The position numbers and the translations under genes are program-made. Below, piece after piece: positions 35,162 to 47,480 of a DNA stretch of 64,000 bases. Under the pieces are notes generated by a model that saw only the letters and a list, made by a program, of their open reading frames with translations, was not told the DNA's origin and searched no databases. The stretch lies in NCBI RefSeq assembly GCF_016802725.1, contig NC_052671.1:14713231-14777230 (forward strand), written 5' to 3'. Origin of the DNA: Solenopsis invicta (Eukaryota > Arthropoda > Insecta > Hymenoptera > Formicidae). Positions within the stretch are counted from its first letter, which is position 1, and each line of letters begins with the position of its first letter.

Positions 35162-36596
35162 AAGCCTGTTTATGAATAAAATAAATTTGTTAGCAATACA
35201 CATATCTCTCTTCTTTGTGCTTATCCTGTAATTAAAGATTAATAATTAATTAGTCGATTAAAAAACACAGCGGAGTATATTGTAGTTGGCGAGCACACAA
35301 GTAATGATCGTGTTCCTGGTAATCTTCGATCGTGCTGCATCCAATATACGGTTCCTAATGATCGAATTTCTACCAGGATTAAACGAGATAATTACTTTCC
35401 TTCCTGACAGTCGAAGGACACTATTGTATAATTTGTCAACGTCATTTTTTTAACGTATTAATTACCAAGCTGTTAATTTAATTTTATTTATTCAATTTTC
35501 ATGCAATCTTAATAATTAGAATTAAGGCCAGACGTTCGGAATTGTTTTGCTTCACGATATATCTACTCGTCATCGTACGTCAATCGTAATCTATACAGAA
35601 AATATAGACAATAGACTCTTCGGCTGTTTCAGTCTACTTTAAGCGGCCCGCGTCTACTCATCTTTTTTTTTTTCCATTGCCGAAACGAGCAACCCTTTTC
35701 ACGACTGCAATTATTCGCGCGCTGAAAGAGATTTGCATGCGCGGCCGCATTTGTCCCCGTGACGAGTGGTTCACGGCGCGCAATAGACACTCGCGGAACG
35801 GATTAACCGGGATTCACGGCGATTCGATTACTCGTTCACCACGGCGATCACGTGCTCGTAAAAACCTGCGAAACTCGTTCCTACGACGACGATCTGTCCC
35901 TCTCTCATCGCTCTCTCGTGCCCTCTTCTTCGTTAACCGAGCTCGCGCGTGATCCACCACTCTCCGCTTTTACCCCGTGGGTAAAGCACTTTGCACCACG
36001 CCACGTACGAGTCTGAGTCGTTTTATCGAGTCCCGATCTTCCCCCGACCGCCCTGTCCTTCACCGCCGCTTGAGCGTGATCCGACTGATAGTCGAATGCG
36101 ATGCCAGATGTTAGGCCAGGGCAATTTGCGCAACGATCGATTTACGACAGCCCTATACACACGTCTATATGTATATACACGCGGGCGTATATGCGCGGCG
36201 CCATTCGCGCTCTCTTCTCGCTTTAATGGAAGTCCAATAAAGTCGTTCTCGCCCGAACGATCCTTGGATCGCGGCTTAACGTGGTTCAACGGCTCGGCGG
36301 CCACTGAAGAATTCATTAAAACTGCGCGCTGAGGCAGCACGAGGAGCCTCACATCTTTAAATAGACGGATTACGAGTCGCGTCTCTCTCTCTCTCTCTCT
36401 TTCTTATGAGACTCATCGGAGAGAACTTTCTTATTGATGAGCCCGGAAAATAATTTCACTGTAACAATTTTGGTCGATTAAGTTAGAACGTCCGCAGCGG
36501 CGGAGATTTTTCTCGCGGCCGTGGGTTAATTTCAATCTACCCGACGTCGAGTTTCATACTGAAAATTGAATTTCGTACGAAAATCCGCGAAATCTT
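35161..36596. other. AT-rich edge passing into GC-rich island
   Basis: AT-rich until about 35640, then CpG-rich. Contains a CT microsatellite at 36382-36403. Frames of 91-113 codons overlap in opposite strands at 35991-36352; none is recognisable. Confidence 0.6.
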
Positions 36597-37520
36597 TTGT
36601 TATTTCTTACCGAAAAAAAATGTTCGCTTTATATTCGCCTCGTTTCTTTTTTTTTTTTATTTAACAGTAACGTGCGATTCTCACGCGGGTGGAATACATT
36701 ATTCTCCGGGCCACGATTCCTTGGTGGAACCGCTCGAGTATTATCGATCGACACACGGCGTCCGGAAGGTGTGCCGAACTCTCGGCAAATAGTAATTAAC
36801 ATTACAGCAGATTCCCGTGTGTATTTATACGCAGCGCCTCGTGGAGATTTTGACGTTCGACGGTCGATCATCCCGAGGAATTCGATGGCAGGACCCGATC
36901 AGCCGCTGGTAGACGTTTTGTGGACCGTTAGCCGCTTGTTGACGAGCAACTGTTTGGACATTATGCCCTGCTTCCATGTAATCTCACCGATCTTTCCCGG
37001 TGTGCCTTACAGGAGGCGGGAGGTGGGTTTTAGGCCGGCCCGGTCGTGTGGCGATCCATTACACCTTCGCCGTCGTATCATCCTCGCAGCATCTGAGACA
37101 AAGGGCCGCGGGGCGGGAGGCGGACGAGGGAAGGAAATCGAGAGGAGAAAAAGGTATCCGTGTCAACCGGCGGCTGTGCCGTGCGTAAAGTTCAACGTAG
37201 CTGTCGACGGTGACGGATTCCTACCGGTGGAAACCGATAGGATCGCCGCCGGCTCTCGCGCGACGTTCGTCGATCTATCATCCCGGCCGAAACCGTTCGG
37301 CGCTGGAATTGTTATCGGAGCACCGCGGAAGATCGTGCGGGATAACGTTCCGGATCAAAGGGAGACCCACCATCTGCTAAGATCTCTATATCCTTTCGCG
37401 AGTAACCATCAATGGCAGCGCCCAACGTCCGGGATTGGAAGTCACGGAGAAGTCACGCTTCGGTTTCTCCACGTTCGCAAATCTATCCGCGGATCATCGC
37501 GTAACGAGAATGTTAATTAA
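36597..37520 (+). other. Longest open frame, 307 codons, no recognised domain
   Basis: An uninterrupted plus-strand frame from ATG to TAA. It starts in a T-rich run that yields a hydrophobic SFFFLF segment, then is Arg-rich with mixed composition. There is no domain, repeat or signal that I know, no codon pattern clearly different from neighbours, and several shorter frames overlap it. In GC-rich DNA stop codons are scarce, which favours chance frames, though this length is at the upper end of expectation. It may be a chance frame, an unspliced piece of a transcript, or less likely a lineage-specific gene. I would not annotate it as a gene without transcript support. Confidence 0.15.
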
Positions 37521-38815
37521 TCCCGAACGATCCGAGCATCGTAATACGGGAAATAAATATCGAGCGCCTCCGACGACGCGGCGGCTATTCGCATTCCCTA
37601 CCGCGGGATTATCCCACGGTAGGCTGACGGCAGGGTCGCGAATACTCGATTTCGGTAGTTGGCTCCTATCTGGACGAGCTCGTCGGAGGGAAACGATGGA
37701 CGTGGATGGATCCGCGGAAAGACGTGGACCGGCGGTGTGCGTATGTGTGGATGTTGCCCGCGCGCGAACGGGGACGGAGACGGACGGATGCGGCGACGTT
37801 AGAGCGAGGTAGACAAGGTGCGCGTTATACGAGAGGCAGATATATGGCCCCGGCATGGAAGAAGGACAGACGTGTCCCGGTTGCAGACCCGGGGAGAACG
37901 GCGAAAGAAGAGACGGCGTGGAAGAGCCGGAGTTGCGGAGGAGGAGACGACGGCGGCGGCGGCGGCGGCGGAGGAGGAGGAGGAGGTGGAGGAGGAGGTG
38001 GTGGTGGAGGAACGGGAGAGACACAGAGGGAACTTGTTATGCTTTGAGAGATATGGCGGAGGCCCGCGGAATACATAATTTTGTAAAGACAAAAATGTTG
38101 CGGTCGTGCCTCGGCGGAGTCGCATTTTTCCTTGTTTCACGAAATGTTCAGGCTCGCCTTTCCCTCCGCCTTCCCTTCGTCCCCCTCCGTCCCTCCTCAT
38201 CGTCCCTTCGCCCTCCTCCGCGCCGCTTTTTCCCTCCACCTCTCCTTCTCCCCCCCGGCTGCCCCCTCGATTCTCTCTTTCTCCGCCACTTCTTCGTCCT
38301 GCCGGTGTGTCCTCCTTGTCCGAGTTACCTCCGCGCATCATCCCTTTCTCGTTTCTCCGGTAATGCGCCGCGGAATGAGAAACGTTTTGTAAAAAATGTA
38401 TCCGCATCTTCGTAGGTACGCAGGTACTGTGTGTGTACCTAGCTGGGGCGCATATCGCGGGCCGCGCAGATGTGTACCGACGGGACGTGTTGCCACATCG
38501 TTGCGCGTGTACGTGTTAACGTTACCGTCGTCGTCGACGTGAATTCTGATGCCGGTGCGTTTGGCAATTTGCGAGTTCCCAGACTGAGATTTGTCGCTGA
38601 CGCAACAAACGCTAGGCGCGACCGGGAGGGAGAGGGCTGAGTATTTTCCTCTTTATTTTTTGTTTTTTTTTTTCGAACGTTCACCACGATCCTCCCGAAT
38701 AATCGCACAGTCAATGTTCGCTTCGCAGGGTGCCTGCCATGCGTATGTCGAGTTCTCTACTCGTGTGTCTCATTCAAAGAGTCTAATTAATCTTCCTCAA
38801 CGTTACGCTACAGAA
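37520..38815. other. GC-rich island with triplet and pyrimidine tracts
   Basis: The GGC/GGA triplet region and the following pyrimidine-rich stretch (about 38155-38345) produce long overlapping frames on both strands (up to 202 codons) made of Gly, Pro, Arg or Ser runs. These are composition artefacts. No gene recognised. Confidence 0.7.
37948..38030. repeat. GGC/GGA/GGT triplet repeat
   Basis: Runs of GGC, then GGA, then GGT. Depending on frame this reads as poly-Gly, poly-Arg or poly-Glu on the plus strand and poly-Pro or poly-Ser on the minus strand, which explains the low-complexity frames around it. The G-rich strand could form G-quadruplexes (inference). Confidence 0.95.
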
Positions 38816-38920
38816 ACATTCTATCAAAGTTGGATCTTAAAAAGTTGGCTTGTATGACGCAACCAGATTCGAGCTAGTTATAGCTGCCAATTGGATCAAC
38901 TGGCTTTTAGTCATTGGTGC
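38816..38920 (+). repeat. Inverted repeat, left arm (partner at 39700-39806)
   Basis: Shares with the reverse complement of 39700-39806 the words GTTGGATCTTAAAAA, TTGGCTTGTAT, TATAGCT and CAATTGGATCAACTGG in order, about 85% alike by eye over roughly 95 bp. The DNA between the arms (about 0.8 kb) is GC-richer and looks like local unique sequence. Either the arms are the ends of one element or two copies of a short MITE inserted in opposite orientation. Confidence 0.75.
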
Positions 38921-39699
38921 ACCCCAGATGTTTCCTATTGAGACTGCATTTGATATCTCGTACGATGGACAATTTTTCGCCAGAGATACATTACCGGCTA
39001 TGAAAATGCGTCACGTGTATTAAAGACGAATATCCGTTCTGCACGCGTTCTCTACGTTCCGAAGTGTATCCGCGACTTTCCGGCTATAATTCCTCAGCTG
39101 AGATATCGGCGCGGTCATAAAGAACGGGAGACTATTGTCTCGAGGACAAAACGCGGCCAATAAACGTTTGGTCACGGAAATAGGCGAGACGTGCATAACG
39201 GTCTCTCCGAAGGAGAAATTTCCATAAACTCCCCATCTTCCCGTGTTCGGGGCTCGTGTCTCTCCTACCTCTTCGTTCTTCTTTTGCTCTCGGGCACGGA
39301 GGACTGTCTCCCTCCTCGCGAGGGAAGGAGCCACCGTCCTTTCTTCTTCGCGCGAGCCGTCGCCACGCACGCTCGCTCTCGCTCTCGCGCATAGTTGAGA
39401 TCCCTAACTGATTTTAGTGGTTTCCCTTTGACTTTTTGACGGCTTACAAGGGCCGACAGCTATTCAAATACTTCTGTAACCGCGCGCAGGGTCCCGTCAG
39501 CTCCATAACTAACCTCGGCCAACTCTCGAGAGGGTCAACTTTCCCCCTCCCTCTCTCTCTCACTCTCTCACTCTCTTCGTTCTTCAGCTCTTACGTGATC
39601 GTGTGTCAGAGGAAAAGAGTCCCACGATCGGACACGAGAAATGCAGTCTTGATAGGGAAACTAATCTATCGGGCGCATTAATTATCATTCACTGCTGTT
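38921..39699. other. GC-richer interior between inverted arms
   Basis: Moderately GC-rich DNA with a pyrimidine tract at 39541-39575. Overlapping frames of up to 116 codons have no domain. Nothing resembles a transposase. Confidence 0.55.
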
Positions 39700-39806
39700 G
39701 ATTGGATCAACTAAGAACCAGTTGATCTAATTGGGAGCTATAAAACTATCAAATTTTGGTTGAGTAAATACAAGCCAATTTTTTAAGATCCAACTGTGAT
39801 AGAACG
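39700..39806 (-). repeat. Inverted repeat, right arm
   Basis: Reverse complement of the 38816-38920 arm. It also holds its own small hairpin: TTGGATCAACT followed after a short loop by AGTTGATCTAA (one G-T pair). Confidence 0.75.
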
Positions 39807-41860
39807 TTTTTGTGGAGCAAATGCCGCATGCAATCAATTACTACATATTACGCATCAGCAATATTATTTAACACTATTGGTAAATGTCAACAGTGTTAAT
39901 CAATTAATACATTCAGCTCGAGTAAACGGGCTGCGTTTGGAACCTTCGGAAAGTCGGCAAACTAATGAAGCGGTCAAGCGATCATAAAAGATAGGCGGGT
40001 CGCGCGTTGTTTTGATGAAGAAATAAAATTATGTCTCTCTTACTCTTCTTCTTCTCTCTCTCTCTCTCTCTCGCTTACATCTCTCCGTTCAGTGCGTACC
40101 GAGGCGAGATACGAAACGTACTTCTCGCTCTCAGCAACTTTATTTTTGTTCCTTTTTTCTCTGCTTCTCTCTCTCTCTCTCACTCTCTCGTTCCGCGGTT
40201 TATCCGAGTCACCGATCGCGTAGATTCTGAGAACCGGCCGAAACAATATCATAACTCGTCGGGGCCGGGAGTCGGCAGCCATAAATAGAAACGCTCGTAC
40301 CTGATACAGGGAAAGCCGACTGCTTCGTATTCCACCCGCGCGAGAAAGGGGTCGGGGACGAGGAGCGAGCGGCTGGAGGAGGGAGGGGATCCACGATAAT
40401 TATGATGCATCTTAAAGCACTGCGTCAACCGACCGATCGGTTTTTGACGGCGTTGCGCTGCGACCGAGAGAGCCGCGGCCGCGGCAGCGGCTTTCGTAAA
40501 GCAGCCTGGGGGTCGACCCCGTCTGCGTGATCGAAATTCACGATCGATGGGAGAGAGCGAGTTCGCTTCGTTGTACTTGGTGGACTTCTCCCCCGCGTTT
40601 GTGACTTGTGGGAACGCAAGCACACATCGAATATGCAAATAATCGGAATAAAATGATGGAAATCGTCTTTGCAATGACTTCAGTACATACAAGCGCGATT
40701 TTTTATTATCTCTTTATGAGCTTCTCTATAGGTGAAGCACATTGAGTAAAATATCAGTTTAAGTCAGTTTAAACACAAGTTTAGCGGATAATGAAATCGG
40801 ACCATAAAAGATACTTTTCGAAAAACCTATCGTAGAATACGTTAAGGAAAACGATGAAAATACGGCCACGTAGATCCACTAATTACTGCACAATTAATGA
40901 CGCTCGAATTATAACTTCAAACAGTCATCAGTAATTGATAAATGCGGTGAAGATTAATTTGAATTATGATTTCACCTGTCTGTCACATGACAGAATAATT
41001 TCGGATCTGAATTATATTCGGAAATAGAAATGCCAGATGAAAATATATTACAGCCTTAGCACAAAAAAGATTTTTTCAGAGTATGCACGCATCTCTTCCT
41101 ATTAAGATAATAAATTTCTGGATGGATCACATCTTGTTAATTTTTAAATAGATTATAGATAGTCTACTAGTATATTATGCGTGTATGTATTACAGTTAAA
41201 CTAATCATCAGTTGTATTCTTATAAAATAAAGAAATGTAAAAATGATGAACTATAAATACTTCAACAACATGGGAAGGCATAAATAAATGAGTTCTGTTG
41301 CCAACCTAAAAGAATGAAATATTTAAGATTGCCACTCCATCTGCAAACTTAAACGTTAATCAACCAAAAACAAAAAAAGATCAAGACAGAGAATTTGGAT
41401 GTCACGATTGCGTAATGGCGCGATGCTCTCCCGAGATTTTCTTAACAGTTCGCGATAAATATCTCGGCATTTAGGCTAACAATAACCCTGGGCTGAGCGC
41501 TCGTGAACCTGAGGAATTGCCCAGGCCGACCAGGAACGAAAGTGCAGTAAAACGAAGCAAACGATGACGAGACGGTGCACACGTGTTCGACACGATTACT
41601 ATTCCGCGGCTGTGCCTGCCCGGTGACTTATGTTAATGTCGTAATTATATCATCCTAATCTACCGAGTATACGCCGCGTTTACGTATCCTACGTGGCCGC
41701 ATCCTATCAAATACCCATCTTGGAAACTACCATACGTGCCAGAATGCAATCTCGACCTGCGAGCCCTTGCGCCGCGGTTTCCATGAAACTCTGAAGGTAC
41801 CGAGAATTCGGCGAGCTTTCCAGGGTACTTTCGAACGAACACGTCTTATATATAAATGCG
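39807..41860. other. GC-rich then AT-rich non-coding stretch
   Basis: CpG-rich until about 40730 with CT microsatellites (40046-40072 and 40162-40188), then AT-rich until about 41390, then moderate GC. The minus-strand frame of 147 codons at 40249-40692 includes an Ala run from a GCC/GCG repeat and overlaps other frames. No gene recognised. Confidence 0.6.
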
Positions 41861-41981
41861 ATAATATTATAAGTGAGTATAGATTATTAAAAAAAGAAGA
41901 ATTAAAACGATTAATTGCTTTCTAATTGATCTAATTGTATCCTAACAGCACAAGATATCGTATGAATATTCTAGAATATTC
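41847..41981 (-). promoter_or_regulatory. Heat-shock-element match with a TATA-like box
   Basis: GAATATTCTAGAATATTC (41964-41981) is four perfect alternating nGAAn units at 5-bp spacing, the arrangement bound by trimeric heat shock factor (TTCTAGAA is its classic core). It lies in a local duplication of about 30 bp whose units start AGATATCGTA (about 41953 and 41983). About 105 bp away on the minus-strand side is a TATATATAAG box (41848-41857), a spacing compatible with a minus-strand promoter. No heat-shock protein frame lies next to it. The motif is seen directly; promoter activity is inference. Confidence 0.4.
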
Positions 41982-44824
41982 TAGATATCGTAGGAACATC
42001 CGTACAACATCGTGATATCGTGCGTATATTTGTAACATGTCACAATATTCATTTAATATCATGTGCTCTTAAGGTAGCTGAGTTATCATAAAGAAAATGA
42101 TCTTCAAATTTATTTGCTAAATACATGTAAATATTGCGCCTTTTTATGAACGCATATCGTGCATTGAAGAAGGAATAACTTTATAACCAAAGATAAACTA
42201 AATATTTAGAAAAATAATATTTTTAGTAAAATTGATGAAACATTTAATTGTTTTATGACATTATTTCACTCGACATTTGGTAGTTGTTACCGAATTCTGC
42301 TTTCAATGTACGCGTGAGTCGTATTCAACGCGTCGACAGAAAGACGTTGGCGTACAAATTAATTATTTCCCGCGAGCTAGTGGACGTCGCCTCGCGATAT
42401 TGATAACAAGGATGAAACAGTTATTCAAAAGAAACTGGATCGCTTTGGTCATCTCTTCCACGGATTTTCCGTCCCTTTGACGATTTCACTTCATTCTATA
42501 CGGAGCGAGTCTTTCGACATTCGCCACGGACGACTACGGTTGGTTACCTCTGCCTTCCAGAACGAAGAATAGGCACTAGAACTACGGGCTGTGCTCGCTT
42601 AATCCGCGAATCGAAGCTTTCATGCATAATTCATTACTCCCCGTCTCTCTTTCTCTCGCTTCTCTCGGCTGCCTTCGTTCTCCGCCGTCTTTTGAATCGG
42701 GAACTTTTGGAATTCTCTCTGTCGTTTCTGAAGGGGAAATTTATCGCGCTTATGGCATTCACACTATGAAGAAAAGTCCGTGGCGTTCAGTGCGACCAAT
42801 GTTCAGATCCGGAAAACGCGCCGCCACGGACAGTTAAACGTATCTGATGTGCTAACATAATCGTTATGCGCATAGCTACGAACATATGCTACGATGAGCA
42901 ACTATCTCGAAGTCACCAAAGTGTTGACGTCAAAGTGGCAAGACTCTGCATCTTGGATTCTACTTCTGTAAACGTCAGTCTCAGTATACAAGAAAAATAT
43001 TTTTATGCAACGGTATTATTTTGTAATAACACGAACGACACAAACTTATTTTCTCATTTTGTAATTTTCTTCCGATGTACGTGTCGATATCTCAAAGTAT
43101 CAACAAACATTTTAAAATTATATAAATTGTTCTGCTATTATGTTTGAGTGTCCGTGTAAAATTTAAGCATTTCTATCATTAGTTTAAAAATTATTTAATT
43201 TTTGGTTTGCTCTTGATTCTAATGTAAAAACGCATTTTGTAGTACCTATTTGCAAATTTGGTGAGGAGGTAACATTCGGGTAGACAGAGGATCAATTGAT
43301 TTTTCAAAGAAAAATTTTTCTTCATAGGTAAAAGAAATAATAAAAAATTAATTTTGTGATTAAGTTTTAGTATAAATTCTTTACACCTTTGACTTGAGTT
43401 TTGTATAATAAAATAATACATAAACGTGATATTTTTTATTGCGCAACTTCTTATTAAAAAATGAAAAAAAGGAAGTTGTCCGATTCGCTCCAACATCGAA
43501 GGCGAAGCGAATCACCAGTTTAAAAGAAATCAAATCTAAAAGAAACAAAGTAACTGAATAAACTCTTTGAAAGAGCCTATTAAGCCTTTCTTTTACAAAC
43601 TCGCAAAATTAGAATCGTGATTTTATATGAGAAACATAATTTTGTCGCGCATTCATGATCTCTACGCTTGTATCATCGATTGACACTGAATCACAACATA
43701 GAATTGTGATTTATTGTTTCTGCTGGAGAGGGAGCGCGCGGAAGTAACTAGCATGATGAAACAGATCGTATGAAATAAAAAAACTAATGATAACTATCTC
43801 AAAAAATACTTTTTTTTATGATCAGATTCGCCACGGTTTACCCTACGACTTAAATCAAAATTTTTACATATATTAATAAAACTAATAAATATTTCTGCAA
43901 AGGTTTATTTGGATCCATAGCAATTAAGGGTTACTTATCTAAAATTGCAAAATAGAGTCATTTTTACTGCAAAAATTATTGTAAATTGAATTTTTCGTTG
44001 TTTTTTTTTAGAGCTGGCACAGAATCAAAGTTCATGTACTAACAACTAAAATTTCTGTCCTTAATTATTAGTAAAAAAAAAGAAAACGTTTTTGGAGTCT
44101 TTGGTTTTTAAATTTCGTTAATTTTGAACTCGTATTGTATAGTCAAAACATCCTTAATTGGTCTGTCATCATTTTTCATTCTGTTCAAATTATCTGTAGT
44201 GTCGCTCTCTGAAGGCGGGCATCGAACCGTTCTCATAAAATTTCTTGTGAAACGTGCTTCATCCACACAAGAAGGTCTTAATGACGATTACCAGCGTCAC
44301 CCGTATTACGATCAATCACGAATCAGCAATTGTAATTGACACCGGCTCGATGACTCGAGAGAAAGACTCGCTCGCGGAGGGGGAAGTCCCTCTTTCACGC
44401 GTCAGACACCCGCATATATGCATCCGCACATCGGGCCGCTAACACGCGCGGTTCCGTACATAATATCAATTTATGTGCCATAACAGACAGCGTAGTCGCG
44501 TGATTGGATCCTTCACGCCCGGCTTCCACAACGCGTCCACGGCCGTATAGCAGGGTTCACATCTAATACCGCCACCCTATAAATTCTGAAATATTAATAA
44601 TATCCTTTTCCCCTCGCGACCGCCTCCCCCTCTGTCCTCCCTGACCACCCTCGCGCTGCGACGTTCGGGATGCGCCGTGTGAGACGGCCTGCATTATCCA
44701 AGAATTTATGGCCGTTTAGATAAAAAAAGGTATCGGTTCGCTTTAGACTCGCTCGCATTCTGATACCTGATTCACCTCCGTTGAAGGAGATGAAAAGAAA
44801 CGAGATTACGTAGCACATTGTGTT
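41982..44824. other. Mixed non-coding stretch
   Basis: AT-rich to about 42270, moderate GC to about 42960, AT-rich to about 44150, then GC-richer to 44820. The minus-strand 101-codon frame at 43191-43496 is Lys/Phe/Leu/Ile-rich as expected for AT-rich DNA. No gene or clear element recognised. Confidence 0.6.
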
Positions 44825-46135
44825 AGAATTAATTTACTATTAATATCTTTGATAATATATAGTCATAATGCTTCAAAATCGAGCTATATGTAATTGTTAA
44901 AACGTGGCGATACTTTAGAATTTATTTACCAAGTATGACACTAAATTGTAACAAATTCATGAAGAAAATATCGTGATGAAATAAGAGTATTTGTAGAATT
45001 TAATCGCACTATAATTATTTTATGATATATAATGCATAAAAAAGAATTGTTATTCTATATTATGTAATTGTGAGCAATAAACTGTAATATCAATATTTTT
45101 GGTAAGCAATGTTTCAAAAATAAACTATTGGTGAATGATAAATCAAAACTTGAATTTTTCAGCAAGTAAAAAACTTTATAATGAAATAAAATATTTGGAA
45201 ATCAATCTGTTTCTGTCAAGGCTAATGAGAGTCAGCACTGTTATCAGTGCGCACAAGAAAAAGTTTATTCTATATGTCAATTAACAAACAAAATGAATGT
45301 TTCGACTCTCTTTGAAGTCATTCTCAACGTAATACAAATATCGACTGATATAATATAAATTTTAAATTGTAAATTGCATTTGTCAATCTGTTTCTGTTAG
45401 AATTTTTGATGGCTAATGTCAATATCTTTGATGATTAATGTTTCAAAAATGGACTATTTGTGATTATTAGAATGTTGCGTCATTTTTCATTTTTCTAAAG
45501 CAAGTATTGCATTAAAATTTTAATAAATTTTATAAAAATACTTTCTGATAAAATAAAATTTAAGGAAATTATTTTATGTCTTTGTTACAATTTTTTGCGA
45601 CGTATACTAAAATGTAGAAAAGTAAGAATTGTTATTCTGTTATTAATTACGTAATTAAAAGCAATAAGATTAAAATTTAACGTCAACATCTTTAATAATC
45701 AATGTTTCAAAATTGTGACTATGCTATGTGATTGCTAGAATATAGTGACACTTTCAATTTTTTATAGCAAGTATTTTATTAAATTATAATAAATTTCATG
45801 AGAAAAAATTTTGACCAATAAAATAAAATTTATGAAAATCAATGTATTTATGAATTTTTTGCATCTTATACTAATATATAAAAAATAAGTGATAATTGTT
45901 ATTCTGTCATATCACGTAACTAAAAGCATTAAGATTAAAACGCTTCAGAATTGAACTATTTGTGTCTTTATTAGAATATTGCGACACTTTTGATTTTAAA
46001 AAAATAAGTATTACATTACATTTCAATAAATTTCATAAAAAAATATTTTGATGAAACAAAATTTATGGATATCGATCTATGTTCTTGTTAAAACTTTTTG
46101 CGACATGTAAAGCGTAGAAAATGAAGGATTGTTAT
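44825..46135 (+). repeat. Degenerate tandem array, about five units of roughly 240-330 bp
   Basis: The same ordered words recur five times: AATGTTTCAAAAATGGACTA-like (about 44867, 45108, 45437, 45701, 45939), then TTGCGACACTTT-like, AGCAAGTATT-like, AATAAATTTCATAAAAA-like, GATGAAATAAAATTTATGG-like, TTTTTGCGAC-like and GAATTGTTATTCT (about 45044, 45626, 45894, 46127). Unit 2 is longer because of an apparent insertion near 45220-45340 that holds a GCACTGTTATCAGTGC hairpin. Units differ by many substitutions and indels. It starts and ends next to GC-richer DNA. It is an old satellite-like or transposon-internal tandem repeat with no coding capacity. Confidence 0.85.
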
Positions 46136-47480
46136 TCTGCGAAAGACTTCCTGCCGAAAAAAACTGTCTATTACCACTACGAGCTAAGGGAAGTGCGCCC
46201 GTGGTCGTCGGTGCCCAACGGATTTATGGTTGCAAAATTCAGCGACGGGACATGTCTCGCCTTCGTACAATTTCGGAGACTATATTAGCATTAGAGAGAC
46301 GGGTGTATGGCCTTCTCCCGGGTCCGATGAGGCCCCAGGTAGACCATCCTACGCGTTGGTCCAACAACGACAAAACCACACCCGCCTTTGGACAATGGGT
46401 GACGCACTGCGCTCCCTCTCTACTCGCCTCTCCCTTTCTTGAATTATGATTTAGGTGATCCTATACACACATATCGCTTTATAGATATCGTTCGGCTACG
46501 ATCATTCTCTCGATCATTGATATTGGAATAATATATTTTCGCGGATCACAGACTGTATCGCGCGCGCCTACAGCGCAGGTAGACGCTGTTTCACATTCGA
46601 TAGAACTTTTTAGAGATATGGGCGTGCCTGCGAGAGATTTATATTTCACATTAATATTCATGGTCTTTACTTTATACGCTATTTTATTAACTTTAGGGAA
46701 ATGCTGGTGCATTCTGATGCGCAAGCAATTCGGAGAGTGTACACTCGGCGGTATATTGATCTGCCCCCCTTATTCACGTTAAGCTAATTCGTTATAATTG
46801 TGAAAAACAGCTAAATGAAATAAGCGAAGGAACATACTTTATTTCGAGAACCTATCTTTCTAATTTATTATACATTTCCAACTTCTATTTAATACGCAAT
46901 TGGCACCGGGACTTATCTCCGCAACAGACGTGTATTAGTGGCACACGCGGACACATTACAAGAATTGTGCATTCAACTGTGCAAGGAAAATTATCGTGTT
47001 GTATCTGATATTGTACGGTGATCGTTTGTCTTCCATTACACAGATCTTTATCATCAGTCTAGAAATTATTATTACACACGGACGCTGAAAAAAGTTTCTT
47101 TCTGCCTCGTGATTTATGACAACATAATCTCAGGCAATCTTTGCCGATGCGAAAAATCTATAAGCTGAAAGTGATGACATTTCAACGATCGTAATGTCAC
47201 TGCGATCGCGAATCGTGACTGCGATCATTGCGTAACGTTCCACCTCTCGAGGTCTCAGCGTCGCTCGAGGTGGAACTTACTGTCGTTATCCGGCGTACGC
47301 GGGATTATTTAATTTCATCGAGCGAAATCTTTTTCGCAATAAACTTTTTTTTTTCCTCAGCCGCACTTTTACGGAAGGTTTCGCCTGTGTAACACGAGAA
47401 TATCAGAAAATCTTCAGCTCGATATTACGGTAAATCGTTTCGGCGAATAGAGTGCAACATTAATCGAATGAGACTAATAA
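46136..47480. other. GC-richer non-coding island
   Basis: Sharp transition from the tandem array into GC-rich sequence. Overlapping frames of 70-106 codons at 46129-46449 show no domain. Contains the bulged hairpin at 47237-47276. Confidence 0.6.
47237..47276. repeat. Strong hairpin with two-base bulge
   Basis: GTTCCACCTCTCGAG and CTCGAGGTGGAAC pair over 13 bp with a two-base bulge on the left arm and a 12-base loop. Just upstream, GACTGCGATC and related GATC words recur. Not long enough for a canonical pre-miRNA; role unknown. Confidence 0.7.

Noticed and set aside
37494..38415. Overlapping frames of 113-202 codons rich in Gly, Pro, Arg or Ser
   Set aside because: All are driven by the GGC/GGA triplet repeat and the adjacent pyrimidine tract, and they overlap on both strands.
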